The position numbers and the translations under genes were made by a program. DNA of 33,619 nt from Acetobacteraceae bacterium. GTDB lineage: Bacteria > Pseudomonadota > Alphaproteobacteria > Acetobacterales > Acetobacteraceae. Where the stretch lies: assembly GCA_027449745.1 (NCBI GenBank), contig DAIDKZ010000016.1:1-33619 (forward strand), written 5' to 3'. This document shows, piece by piece, positions 17,822 through 26,539 of this stretch. The notes beneath the pieces are model-generated. The model saw only the letters and a list, made by a program, of their open reading frames with translations. It was not told the DNA's origin and did no database searches. Each line of letters begins with the position of its first letter. The first letter of the stretch is position 1.

Positions 17822-19311
17822 GGCAGCGGAAACCGGGTCGTCGCCGGCAGGTCGGCGACGCGGGTGCGCTGGGCGCGGAGCTCGCCCAGGCTCTGGATGC
17901 GATCGGCGTGGCCGCCCTCGGCGAGGTAGTCGGCGCGCGGGATGAGAAACTCGATCGGCGCCACCAGCGCCGGCGTCGGCACGTCGCCGAAAGCGCGCGC
18001 GGGCATCGCCGCGACATCGACCATGAAGGTGATGCCGCCGCCCGGCCAGACATAGACCGGCGCGCCGCCCGCGGTGACGCGGGTGCGGCCGGCCTGCACG
18101 CTGCGCGTCAGGCGCACCGGGTTGGTGGTCGCGCCGGCCCGCAGCGAGCCGCCGGCGCCGGCCATGAACAGCACCGTGCAGAGCGCCGGCTCGCAGTTCT
18201 CTCCGATCCGCGCCACAACGGACGCCACCGGCTCGGGCATCGGCAGCGGCACCGGGCGCAGCGCCTCATCGAGCACGAACCAGGCGGCGTGCTCGCCGGT
18301 GGTCGAGACCATCAGAAGCCGAAGCCCGGGCCAGGCGGTGCGCGGGTCGATGCGCTCGATGATGACGAGCGGATCGGCGATGTCGGTGCCGCCCCAGCCC
18401 TGGCCTGGCTCGGCGACCTGGAAATAGCGCCCGGGCGTCGAGCGCCGGCCGCGCACGCGGATGCCCGCCGGGCGCATGCCGAGGAAACGGCCCGCCTGGT
18501 GCTCGGTGAGCACGCCGGTGATGTGGTCGTCGACGACGATCACCTCGTCGGCGTGGCCGAGCCATTGGGGGGCGAAAATGCCGATCGTCGCCGAGCCGCA
18601 ACCGACGCGCATGCGCGCCTCGGGCACGCCGTCGATCACCGGGGCGGCGGCGGACTGCACCCGGATGCGCGCGCCGCCATCGATGGCGAGCTCCGCCGGG
18701 CCGCCATTGGCCAGCGCCAGCAGCGTCGCGCAGGTGACGACGCCCTCGCGCTTCGAGCCGCCGGTGAGATGTCGCACGCCGCCGAGGCTCAGCATCTGGC
18801 TGCCATATTCCGCGGTCGTCACATGCCCGACCACCTCGCCCTCGGCCCGCACCAGCGCCGTTTCCGCGCCGAGATGCCGATCGGTGTCGATTTTCACCTT
18901 CAGCCCGCAATAGGAGAAAATCCCCTCGGTGACGACGGTGACCATGTCGATCCCGTCGATCTCGCTGCCGACGATGAAGGGCGCGGGTTTGTAGTCCGGA
19001 TAGGTGGTGCCGGCGCCGATGCCGGTGACGAAGAGATCCCGCCCCGCGATCGGATTGCCGTCCCAGTCCGGCCCGAGGAAGCGGACCGCCGCCGGTGCGC
19101 GGGCAAGCACGGCGAGCGGATCGCGCCGTGTCAGCACGCCGTCGACATTGGCGTAGCGGTCGCAGGCACCGGTCTGGCCGAGCCGGATGCGGCAGAGTAC
19201 CGGGCAGGCGTCGCAGGTGACGATGTCCGGCGCCGCTTGCGTCGCCGCGGTCAGCGCCGCCGCCGCCGGCGCGTCCGTGGCCGCATGGGTGGTGCTGGGC
19301 GGGCGGCTCAT
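17818..19311 (-). CDS. 6-hydroxynicotinate reductase-like iron-sulfur protein
   Basis: The 497-residue protein resembles proteins annotated as 6-hydroxynicotinate reductase, the ferredoxin-linked enzyme that saturates the pyridine ring in reductive nicotinate degradation. Near the N-terminus CDACPVLCRIRLGQTGAC gives cysteines at 33, 36, 40 and 50 (CX2CX3CX9C), a likely [4Fe-4S] site. Further recognisable blocks are GIGAGTTYPDYKPAPFIVG, FSYCGLKVKID, AEYGSQMLSLGGVRHLTGG and YVWPGGGITFMVD. A GATT motif sits near residues 393-396. The ATG at 19311 overlaps the upstream Mo-subunit stop. The assignment is by family resemblance; the true ring substrate could differ from nicotinate. Confidence 0.68.
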   Translation of the reverse strand: MSRPPSTTHAATDAPAAAALTAATQAAPDIVTCDACPVLCRIRLGQTGACDRYANVDGVLTRRDPLAVLARAPAAVRFLGPDWDGNPIAGRDLFVTGIGAGTTYPDYKPAPFIVGSEIDGIDMVTVVTEGIFSYCGLKVKIDTDRHLGAETALVRAEGEVVGHVTTAEYGSQMLSLGGVRHLTGGSKREGVVTCATLLALANGGPAELAIDGGARIRVQSAAAPVIDGVPEARMRVGCGSATIGIFAPQWLGHADEVIVVDDHITGVLTEHQAGRFLGMRPAGIRVRGRRSTPGRYFQVAEPGQGWGGTDIADPLVIIERIDPRTAWPGLRLLMVSTTGEHAAWFVLDEALRPVPLPMPEPVASVVARIGENCEPALCTVLFMAGAGGSLRAGATTNPVRLTRSVQAGRTRVTAGGAPVYVWPGGGITFMVDVAAMPARAFGDVPTPALVAPIEFLIPRADYLAEGGHADRIQSLGELRAQRTRVADLPATTRFPLP

Positions 19312-22049
19312 GCCCGCCCCCTGTCCTTGGCGGCGCGGATGGCGGCGAGGACGCGCTCGGGCGTCGCTGGAACGCGGGTGATGCGCGCGCCGGTGGCGGC
19401 GGCGATGGCGTTGAGGATCGCCGGCGCGGTGGCAACCAGAGCCGGCTCGCCCACCCCCTTGGCGCCAAACGGGCCGAGCGGGTCCGCTTGCTCGATCAGC
19501 ATCACCTCGATCGGCGGCACGTCGCCGATGGTCGGGATCAGATAGTCGTGCAGATTTTCGGTGCGGCCGGGCACATACTCCTCCATCAGCGCGAGGCCGA
19601 GCCCCTGCGCGATGCCGCCGTGGATCTGGCCTTCCACCAGCGTCGGGTTGATGGCGCGCCCGACCTCGTGGGCGGCGGCGATGCGGCGGACGGTAACGGT
19701 GCCGAGCGCGGTATCCACCGCCACCTCGGCGATCTGCGCCGCGAAGGCGAAGCTGGCATAGGGAATGCCTTGCCCGTCCTGGTCGAGCGGGGTGGTCGGC
19801 GGGTCGAATTCCCCTTCGCCGCGCAGCACCATGCCGTCGGCGTCGGCGGGCAGGGCCCCGAGCGCGAGGGTCGTGGTGCGGCCGGCATCGCTCACCTGCA
19901 ACGCACCCGGGAGGAACGCGATGCGCGCCGCCGGGCCGGCGTTGGCGCGGCGCAGAATCTCGGCCCTCAGCGCCCGCGCCGCCCGCAGCGCCGCATTGCC
20001 GCTGACGAAGGTCTGGCGCGATGCACTGGTCTTGCCTGCGTCGAGCGTACGGTCGGTATCCCCGGTGACGAGATCGATCATGGCCAGCGGCGCGCCGAGC
20101 GCGTCGGCCGCGATCTGCGCCAGCACCGTGTTCGAGCCCTGGCCGATATCGACGGCGCCCGAGAACAGCACGACACGCCCCGTGCGGGCCAGGCCGATCG
20201 CCATGGCCGAAGGGTTGGAGAGGCTGGTATTGCCGATGCCGTACCACATGCAGCCGATGCCGACACCGCGCCGTTCCGGGTCACGACGCGCGGCGTTGAA
20301 GACTTCGGCCTCGTCCCGCCAGGCGCGCCAGCGCGGCCGCAGCGCCTCCAGGCACGCCGCCAGCGCCGCGCCGGCGCCCAGCACCTGCCCGGTCGGCGTG
20401 CGGCTTCCAGGCCTGAGCGCGTTGCGCAGGCGGAACTCCAACGGGTCGAGGCCGAGGCGATCGGCCAGCATGTCCATCAGCGCCTCGTGGGCGATCGCCG
20501 CCTGCGGCACGCCGAAGCCGCGGAAGGCGCCGGCCGGCGGATCGGTGGTGTGGATCGCGGCGCTGGTGCAGAGGACGTTCGGCGCCGCGTAGGGACCGGT
20601 CGCGTGGACGGGGACGCGGCTGGCCACCGTCGGGCCCCAGCTCGCATAGGCGCCGGTGTTGAAATCGCCATGGAACCGCACCGAAAACAGCCGCCCGTCC
20701 GCGCCGGCGACGGCCTCGGCGCGGATGCGCGCGGGGTGGCGCTTGGTCGTGCTCCCCATGCTCTCGGGGCGGGAATAGACCATGCGCACCGGCCGGCCGG
20801 TGAGCCAGGCGGCGATGGCGATCAGCGGCTGGATGGACAGATCCAGCTTGCCGCCGAAGCCGCCGCCGACCGCCGTCGGCACGATGCGTACCTGCTCGGG
20901 CGTGATGCCGAGGATGGCGGCGATCGCGTCGCGGTCCATGTAGGGGGTCTGGGTGCAGGCGACGATCTCGATGCGGTCGCCGACGCGGCGCGCATAGCCG
21001 GCCTCCGGCTCGATATAGGCGTGCTCGACGAAGCTCGTCTCGATGGCGATGGCGGCCCGCACGGCGCCCGCCGGCGGCGCGGCGTCCGGCTCGCCGGCAC
21101 GGACGCGGCCGCGGCAGAGAATGTTTTCCGGCGCGTGCGCGTGCAGCGGCTCGGCGGCGCTCGCCCCGTCGAAGCCGACCGGCGGCAGGATCTCCCAGGT
21201 GATCGGCAGCTCGGCCTCGGCGATCGCCGCTAGCGCCTCGGCCGGCCCGACCAGGGCACAGACCGGCTCACCGCGATGGCGCACCCGCCCCTCGGCGAGC
21301 ACCGGCTGATCCTTGCCGGTGGCGTAGATGCCGTAGTGCAGGCTGCCGGGCACATCGGCCGCCGTCAGCACCCGCGCCAGGGCGGGATGAGCGGCGAAGA
21401 GTGGGGCGAGATCACCGATCGTGAAACGCGCGTGGGAGTGAGGGGAGCGAATCGCGCGCACGGTGAGGAACGGCCCGGCGGGCAGGGCGTCGGCGCCGAA
21501 CCGTTCGCGGCCGGTGACCTTCTCCACCCCGTCGCGCCGCGCGACCCGCGCGCCGACGGCCGCGCCGGAGGGTGGCTCGTCGGGCAGCGTGGCGGCGGCG
21601 TCGGCGACGGCAGCGATGATGGCGCGATAGCCGGTGCAGCGGCACAGCACGCCGCCGAGCGCATCGGCGATCGCCGCCTCGTCCGGGTGCGGCGTGCGCG
21701 CCAGCAGGGCCGCGGCGGCCATCAGCATGCCCGGGGTGCAGATGCCGCACTGCGCCGCACCGTGGCGGAGAAAGGCGCGCTGCAGCGGCGCCAGGCCTCC
21801 GGTGCCGGGCTCCGCCAACCCTTCGACGGTGGCGACGGCACGGCCCTCGACCTGGCCGAGCGCGGTGAGGCAGGCGCAGACCGGCGCGCCGTCGAGCAGC
21901 ACGGTGCAGGCGCCGCAATCGCCGGCGTCGCAGCCGATCTTGGTGCCGGTGAGGCCGAACTCGTCGCGCAGCACGGCGGCCAAGCGGCGCGCCGGCGAGG
22001 TCGTCGCGACGACCGGTCTGCCGTTGAGGACGAACCCGATCACGCTCAC
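19308..22049 (-). CDS. Molybdenum hydroxylase, fused [2Fe-2S] and molybdopterin subunit
   Basis: The 913-residue xanthine-oxidase-family enzyme hydroxylates a C-H bond, usually next to a ring nitrogen, with water as oxygen donor. Residues 1-150 hold both [2Fe-2S] clusters: C40, C45, C48 and C60 (plant type), then C101, C104, C136 and C138. The molybdopterin domain follows, with GGGFGGKLD, AFRGFGVPQA, GAVDIGQGSNT and the active-site glutamate of GAKGVGEP at about E868. There is no linker FAD domain; FAD comes from the upstream gene. This FeS-Mo order resembles Desulfovibrio aldehyde oxidoreductase, but the separate FAD subunit points to a dehydrogenase. The GTG start at 22049 overlaps the FAD-subunit stop. 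Confidence 0.88.
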   Translation of the reverse strand: MSVIGFVLNGRPVVATTSPARRLAAVLRDEFGLTGTKIGCDAGDCGACTVLLDGAPVCACLTALGQVEGRAVATVEGLAEPGTGGLAPLQRAFLRHGAAQCGICTPGMLMAAAALLARTPHPDEAAIADALGGVLCRCTGYRAIIAAVADAAATLPDEPPSGAAVGARVARRDGVEKVTGRERFGADALPAGPFLTVRAIRSPHSHARFTIGDLAPLFAAHPALARVLTAADVPGSLHYGIYATGKDQPVLAEGRVRHRGEPVCALVGPAEALAAIAEAELPITWEILPPVGFDGASAAEPLHAHAPENILCRGRVRAGEPDAAPPAGAVRAAIAIETSFVEHAYIEPEAGYARRVGDRIEIVACTQTPYMDRDAIAAILGITPEQVRIVPTAVGGGFGGKLDLSIQPLIAIAAWLTGRPVRMVYSRPESMGSTTKRHPARIRAEAVAGADGRLFSVRFHGDFNTGAYASWGPTVASRVPVHATGPYAAPNVLCTSAAIHTTDPPAGAFRGFGVPQAAIAHEALMDMLADRLGLDPLEFRLRNALRPGSRTPTGQVLGAGAALAACLEALRPRWRAWRDEAEVFNAARRDPERRGVGIGCMWYGIGNTSLSNPSAMAIGLARTGRVVLFSGAVDIGQGSNTVLAQIAADALGAPLAMIDLVTGDTDRTLDAGKTSASRQTFVSGNAALRAARALRAEILRRANAGPAARIAFLPGALQVSDAGRTTTLALGALPADADGMVLRGEGEFDPPTTPLDQDGQGIPYASFAFAAQIAEVAVDTALGTVTVRRIAAAHEVGRAINPTLVEGQIHGGIAQGLGLALMEEYVPGRTENLHDYLIPTIGDVPPIEVMLIEQADPLGPFGAKGVGEPALVATAPAILNAIAAATGARITRVPATPERVLAAIRAAKDRGRA

Positions 22050-22891
22050 GCCGCCCGGGCGCTGGGCGTGCCGAGCGCGGCGAGCGCGCGGCGCAGCAGT
22101 TCGGCGGTTGCCACCAGCCGGTAGCCCGCGCTGGCCCGGACATCGTCGATCGGCGTGAGCGGGGCGAGATGGGCCGTGGTGACGAGAGCGGGCTCGGGGC
22201 GGCGTCCTTCCAGCGCCGCTTCCAGCCCGGGCAAACGCACCGCCCTGGGGCCGCAGGCGCCGACGGCGATGCGGGCGCGGCGGACCGCTCCGGCCGCGTC
22301 GTATTCGGCGACCGCCGCGACCATGGTGATCGAGATCACCAGATAGCGCCGCGCGCCCAGCTTTTCGAACACACCGCGCGCCGGACCGGGGGGACGGGGA
22401 ATGCGCAGCGCCACGGCCAGCTCGTCCGGCCGGCGCGCGGTGCGGCGGTTGCCGAGAACGAAGTCCTCCAGAGGCAGATGGCGCGTGCCGGCGCGCGAGG
22501 CGAGCTCGATCGTGGCTTCGAGCGCCAGCAGGTTCGGAACGCCATCGGCGGCGGGCGAGGCGTTGCAGAGATTGCCGATGACGGTTCCGGCGTTCTGCAC
22601 CTGCACGCCGCCCACCTGGCGCGCGGCGGCGCGCAGCCCGTCGAAGACCGGCGGCAGGTCGGCACCGGCGATGTCGGACCAGGTGGCGAGACAGGGGATG
22701 CGCCAATGGTCCGCGTGCGTCTCGATCCGGCGCAGGCCGGGGAGGGCGGAGATGTCGAGGATCGGGCCGGGGAGGGGGGTGGTGACATGGGACGGGTAGA
22801 GGTCGGTGCCGCCGGCGAGGATGACGCGCGGCGCGGCGGCGAGCGCGGCCAGCGCATCGGCCAGCGATGTCGGGCGCAGCCAGGCGTCCAT
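22046..22891 (-). CDS. FAD-binding subunit of the molybdenum hydroxylase
   Basis: The 281-residue subunit belongs to the FAD-binding family of xanthine dehydrogenase medium chains. ILAGGTDLYPSH near residues 24-35 and AGTVIGNLCNASPAADGVP near 100-118 are the two flavin-contact loops. The C-terminal CODH-like domain includes KLGARRYLVIS and AVGACGPRAVRLP. It passes electrons from the FeS/Mo chain to an acceptor. ATG 22891 is the first gene of the operon, preceded by a weak GGCGGAA ribosome site and the divergent control region. Downstream overlap is GTGA. Confidence 0.9.
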   Translation of the reverse strand: MDAWLRPTSLADALAALAAAPRVILAGGTDLYPSHVTTPLPGPILDISALPGLRRIETHADHWRIPCLATWSDIAGADLPPVFDGLRAAARQVGGVQVQNAGTVIGNLCNASPAADGVPNLLALEATIELASRAGTRHLPLEDFVLGNRRTARRPDELAVALRIPRPPGPARGVFEKLGARRYLVISITMVAAVAEYDAAGAVRRARIAVGACGPRAVRLPGLEAALEGRRPEPALVTTAHLAPLTPIDDVRASAGYRLVATAELLRRALAALGTPSARAA

Positions 22892-22944
22892 GCAGATGTT
22901 CCGCCGGTTTTTCAGCCATCACGATCGGCCGGGCGGAGCGGGCT

Positions 22945-22982
22945 TGTCAAACCCGTCCGGTTCGGGGTTTGCTGGCCGGCAA
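22945..22982. promoter_or_regulatory. Divergent promoter with two overlapping dyads
   Basis: In the 111-bp gap between the Mo-hydroxylase operon and the MFS gene, CAAACCC (22948-22954) and GGGTTTG (22965-22971) form a dyad with a 10-bp spacer. TTGC (22969-22972) and GCAA (22979-22982) form a second dyad around TGGCCG. On the minus strand a perfect -35 TTGACA (22950-22945) overlaps the first dyad; the matching -10 is poor. This looks like an operator covering a repressible or inducible promoter. No regulator gene is in the neighbourhood. Confidence 0.4.
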
Positions 22983-23002
22983 TCGTCCTCGGGAGAAGAA
23001 AC

Positions 23003-24292
23003 GTGTTCGCGGGCCGCTATCGCTTCGTCGTTGCGTCGCTGCTGTTCGGCGCCGGCATGATCAACTACATGGACCGCGCCGCGCTCTCGGTGACGGCGCC
23101 GCTGGTGCGCAAGGATCTCGGCCTGAGCGCCTCCCAGCTCGGGCTCATCTTCTCCAGCTTCTTCTTCGGCTACGCGCTGTTCTGCTTCATCGGCGGCCAT
23201 CTCGCCGACCGGTTCGGGCCGCGCCGGGTCTATGGCTGGGCGATGGCGCTGTGGTCGGTGTGCTGCGGCCTGACCGCGCTGGTCTCCGGCTTCTTCACCC
23301 TGCTCTTCGCCCGCGTCGCCTTCGGCGTCGGCGAGGGACCGATGTGCTCGACCACCAACAAGGCGATCTGCAACTGGTTCCCTCGTCACGAAACGGCGAC
23401 GATGATCGGCGTCACCTTCGCCGGCCAGCCGTTAGGCTCGGCGCTGGCCGGGCCGGTGGTCGGGCTGATCGCCGCGTCCTATGGCTGGCGCATCGCCTTC
23501 GTCGTCATTGCCGTCATCGGGCTCGGCTGGGCGCTGGCCTGGCGGGCGCTGGTGACCGATCTGCCGGCGCAGCACCCGAAGGTGCGCGCCCCGGAACTGC
23601 GCATCATCCAGGAGAGCCGCGCGGCGCACGTGCCGAGCGAGGCGGCGCACGCGAGCAGCCTCGGCGCCTATCTGATCCGCCCCAGCGTGCTCGCGCTTGC
23701 CGCCGGCCTGTTCTGCGGCAACTACGTTCTCTATTTCTTCCTCTCCTGGCTGCCGAGCTACCTCGTGGATGCGTTCCATCTCAGCCTTCGCACCATGAGC
23801 ATCGTCAGTGTCATTCCGTGGATCGGCGGCATGATCGGCTACACCGCCGGCGGCATGCTCTCCGATGCCTTGCTCAAGCGCAGCGGCAACGGGTTGTGGG
23901 CGCGCAAGACGGTCGCGATCGCCGCGCTCGGCTGCGCCGCGGCCTGCATCTTCCTCACCATTCTCGCTGCCAGCGCGGCCCAGGCGCTGGCGCTGCTGGC
24001 GCTGGCGACGCTGTTCATCGTCGCCGTGCCGCAGGCGCTGTGGGCGATGAGCCAGGAGCTGGTCGATGCCGAGCATGTCGGGGGTGTGAGCGGGTTCACC
24101 CATGCGCTGAGCAACATCTCCGGCATCATCGCCCCCTCGGTGACCGGGTTCGCCCTGCAATGGACCGGCAGCTATGCCTCCTCCTTCGTCGTCGCCGGCA
24201 TGGTGGCGCTGACGGGGATGGTCGTGCTGGCGCTCGGCATCCACAGCCGCGCCGTGCCGGCCGTGCCGATCGCCACAGGCTCCGCCGCCTGA
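23003..24292 (+). CDS. MFS transporter, anion:cation symporter (ACS) type
   Basis: This is a 429-residue inner-membrane permease with about 12 helices. The opening YMDRAALSVTAPLVRKDLGL, the loop GGHLADRFGPRRVYG, and the segment GVGEGPMCSTTNKAICNWFP are typical of ACS-family carriers for organic acids such as hexonates, phthalates or nicotinate-like acids. GTG 23003 is preceded by a strong GGGAGAAGAA ribosome site and begins just before the first helix. It is divergent from the Mo-hydroxylase operon, so it probably imports the same carboxylated substrate. Its stop lies only 10 bases from the end of the convergent ABC permease gene. Confidence 0.85.
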   Translation: MFAGRYRFVVASLLFGAGMINYMDRAALSVTAPLVRKDLGLSASQLGLIFSSFFFGYALFCFIGGHLADRFGPRRVYGWAMALWSVCCGLTALVSGFFTLLFARVAFGVGEGPMCSTTNKAICNWFPRHETATMIGVTFAGQPLGSALAGPVVGLIAASYGWRIAFVVIAVIGLGWALAWRALVTDLPAQHPKVRAPELRIIQESRAAHVPSEAAHASSLGAYLIRPSVLALAAGLFCGNYVLYFFLSWLPSYLVDAFHLSLRTMSIVSVIPWIGGMIGYTAGGMLSDALLKRSGNGLWARKTVAIAALGCAAACIFLTILAASAAQALALLALATLFIVAVPQALWAMSQELVDAEHVGGVSGFTHALSNISGIIAPSVTGFALQWTGSYASSFVVAGMVALTGMVVLALGIHSRAVPAVPIATGSAA

Positions 24293-24302
24293 ACCGTGGC
24301 TT

Positions 24303-25409
24303 CTAATAGACCCGGCGGCGAAACATCACCGTGGCGGCGATGAGGCTGACGCAGCCGATCGCCGCCATGGCGGCGATTTCGGTCGAGAGCGACGCGAGGC
24401 TCGCCGCCTGCAGGAACACGCTGCGCACGACAACCAGGAAATAGCGCAGCGGGTTGACTAGGGTCAGCCACTGCACGAACTGCGGCATGTTGGCGATGGG
24501 TGTTGCGAAGCCGGAGAGGATGATCGACGGCACCATGAACAGGAAGGCGCCGAGCAGCGCCTGCTGCTGGGTCGCGGACAACGCGGAGATGAGCAGGCCG
24601 ATGCCGATCACCGCGATGATGAACACCACCGCACCGAGATAGAACACGGCCACGGCGCCGCGTAGCGGCACGCCGAACCAGAACACTGCCGCCACCAGGA
24701 TCACGCTCGCCTCGGCAAGGCCGATCAGCAGGCCGGGAATGCCCTTGCCGAGCAGGATATCCACCGGGCGCAGCGGCGTGACCAGCAATTGATCGAACGT
24801 GCCGGCCTCGCGTTCGCGCGCCACCGTCAGCGCCACGACGAGCAGCGTCACCACCTGCGCGAGCAGCGCGATGATGCCGGGAATGATGAACCAGCGCGAT
24901 TCCAGGTTCGAATTGTAGCGGGCGCGCACGGCCAGCACCGATGGCGCGCTGGCGCCGTGCTCGCCCGCCCAGCTCGCGGCATAGTCGGACAAGATCTGGT
25001 TGGCGTAGCCGAGCGCGATCACCGCCGTGTTGGAGTTGCGGCCATCGACGATGACCTCGACCGGCGCCGGCCGGCCGGTGAGGAGATCGCGGGTGAAACG
25101 CGCATCGATGGCCAGCGCCATCTCCGCCTTCCGCTGCTCGATCAACGCCGGGATCAGCGCCAGGCTTTCCACCGTGGCGACGAGGTGAAAGGTGGGGGTG
25201 CCGGTGAAATGCGCGATCAGGTCGCGCGACGCCGCGCTGCGATCCGCATTGTAGACGACGAACGGGACCTGATTGAGATCAAACGTCGCGGCATAGCCGA
25301 ACACCACGAGTTGCAGCAGCGGCGGGCCGATCAGCACCATGCGGCTCTTCGGGTCCTTGAGCAGCGCCAGCAGTTCCTTGACGATCAGGGCGAGCACCCG
25401 CGCCAGCAT
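24303..25409 (-). CDS. ABC-2 type exporter permease (YbhR/YhhJ-like), second subunit
   Basis: This is a 368-residue permease. One N-terminal helix (residues about 22-42, IGPPLLQLVVFGYAATFDL) is followed by a large extracytoplasmic domain. Five to six C-terminal helices include the segment VVALTVAREREAGTFDQLLVTP, diagnostic of ABC-2 permeases, and GFATPIANMPQFVQWLT. ATG 25409 starts six bases after the stop of the first permease. With the sister permease it probably forms a heterodimer driven by the double ATPase. Substrate unknown; related systems export drugs or other toxic compounds. Confidence 0.88.
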   Translation of the reverse strand: MLARVLALIVKELLALLKDPKSRMVLIGPPLLQLVVFGYAATFDLNQVPFVVYNADRSAASRDLIAHFTGTPTFHLVATVESLALIPALIEQRKAEMALAIDARFTRDLLTGRPAPVEVIVDGRNSNTAVIALGYANQILSDYAASWAGEHGASAPSVLAVRARYNSNLESRWFIIPGIIALLAQVVTLLVVALTVAREREAGTFDQLLVTPLRPVDILLGKGIPGLLIGLAEASVILVAAVFWFGVPLRGAVAVFYLGAVVFIIAVIGIGLLISALSATQQQALLGAFLFMVPSIILSGFATPIANMPQFVQWLTLVNPLRYFLVVVRSVFLQAASLASLSTEIAAMAAIGCVSLIAATVMFRRRVY

Positions 25410-25414
25410 CGCGC

Positions 25415-26539
25415 TCAATCCAGCCGCTTGCGCGTCACCAGCCGCGCCAGGCCGAGGAAGATCGCGGCCATCACGACGAGTGCGGCGGCGTTCGGCAGGA
25501 TCACCGACCAGACATCGCCGGCGAGGAACACGCTCTGCAGGATGGCGACGAAATAGCGCGCGGCGACGAGGTAGGTGAACAGCCGGATCGGTTCCGGCAT
25601 GCTGCCGATATCGAAGATGAAGCCGGAGAGAATGAAGGCGGGCAGGAACGTGACGATGATCGCGATCTGGCCGGCGACGAACTGGTTGCGCGCCACCGAG
25701 GAAATCAGCAGACCCATGCCGAGCGCCGCGCCCATGAACAGGCTCGCGGCGAGCACCAGCACGGCGAACGAACCGCGCAGCGGCACGTCGAACAGCCACA
25801 CCGCCATCGCCACCGACACCGCCATGCCACCCATGCCGAGCACGAAATAGGGCGCGAGCTTGGAGATGATGATCTCGCGCAGGCTGACCGGCGTGACCAT
25901 CAGCGCCTCCAGCGTGCCGCGCTCCCACTCGCGGGCGATGACGAGCGCGGTGAGCAGCGCGCCGGTGAGCGTCATGATCACCGCTATCAACCCGGGCACC
26001 AAATAGTCGCGGCTCTGGACCGCCGGGTTGAACCAGACCCGCGACGTGACGGCCAAGGCGCCCGGAATCGGCGCGCCGCTCTCGGCCGCCCGCGCGGCGA
26101 GCCATGTCTGCCATGTCTGCTGCAGATAGGCTTCGACGATGCGCGCAGTGTTGGCGTCCACGCCGTCGAGCATGACGCCGATCGGTGCCCCGCCCGGCGC
26201 CAGCAGCTTGCGGGTGAAATCCTCGCGCAGCCAGAGAATGGCGGAAATCTCGCGCCGTCCGATGGCCCGCTCGGCGGCCTGGATATCGGGCAGGGCGACC
26301 GGCGCGAAATAGGGCGAATGCTGCAGATGGCTGGTGAAGCTCGCCGTCTCCGCGGTCGGCTGCGTCACGACGACGCCGACGCGGACATGGTGCGCGTCGA
26401 GCGAGACCCCGTAGCCGAACAGCAGAAGCAGCAGCGTGGGCAGCAGGAAGGCGATGGCGAGGCTCGACGGGTCGCGCCGGATCTGCACGAACTCCTTGTG
26501 CACGAGGCCCCGCAGCCGGCGGCTGATGCGCACGCTCAC
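25415..26539 (-). CDS. ABC-2 type exporter permease (YbhS-like), first subunit
   Basis: The 374-residue permease has the same layout as its neighbour: an N-terminal helix near residues 28-48 (AIAFLLPTLLLLLFGYGVSL), an extracytoplasmic domain, and C-terminal helices with ALVIAREWERGTLEALMVTP and GFIFDIGSMPEPIRLFTY. The GTG start at 26539 overlaps the ATPase stop (GTGA), so ATPase and permease are translationally coupled. The pair of dissimilar permeases matches the YbhS/YbhR arrangement. Confidence 0.88.
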   Translation of the reverse strand: MSVRISRRLRGLVHKEFVQIRRDPSSLAIAFLLPTLLLLLFGYGVSLDAHHVRVGVVVTQPTAETASFTSHLQHSPYFAPVALPDIQAAERAIGRREISAILWLREDFTRKLLAPGGAPIGVMLDGVDANTARIVEAYLQQTWQTWLAARAAESGAPIPGALAVTSRVWFNPAVQSRDYLVPGLIAVIMTLTGALLTALVIAREWERGTLEALMVTPVSLREIIISKLAPYFVLGMGGMAVSVAMAVWLFDVPLRGSFAVLVLAASLFMGAALGMGLLISSVARNQFVAGQIAIIVTFLPAFILSGFIFDIGSMPEPIRLFTYLVAARYFVAILQSVFLAGDVWSVILPNAAALVVMAAIFLGLARLVTRKRLD

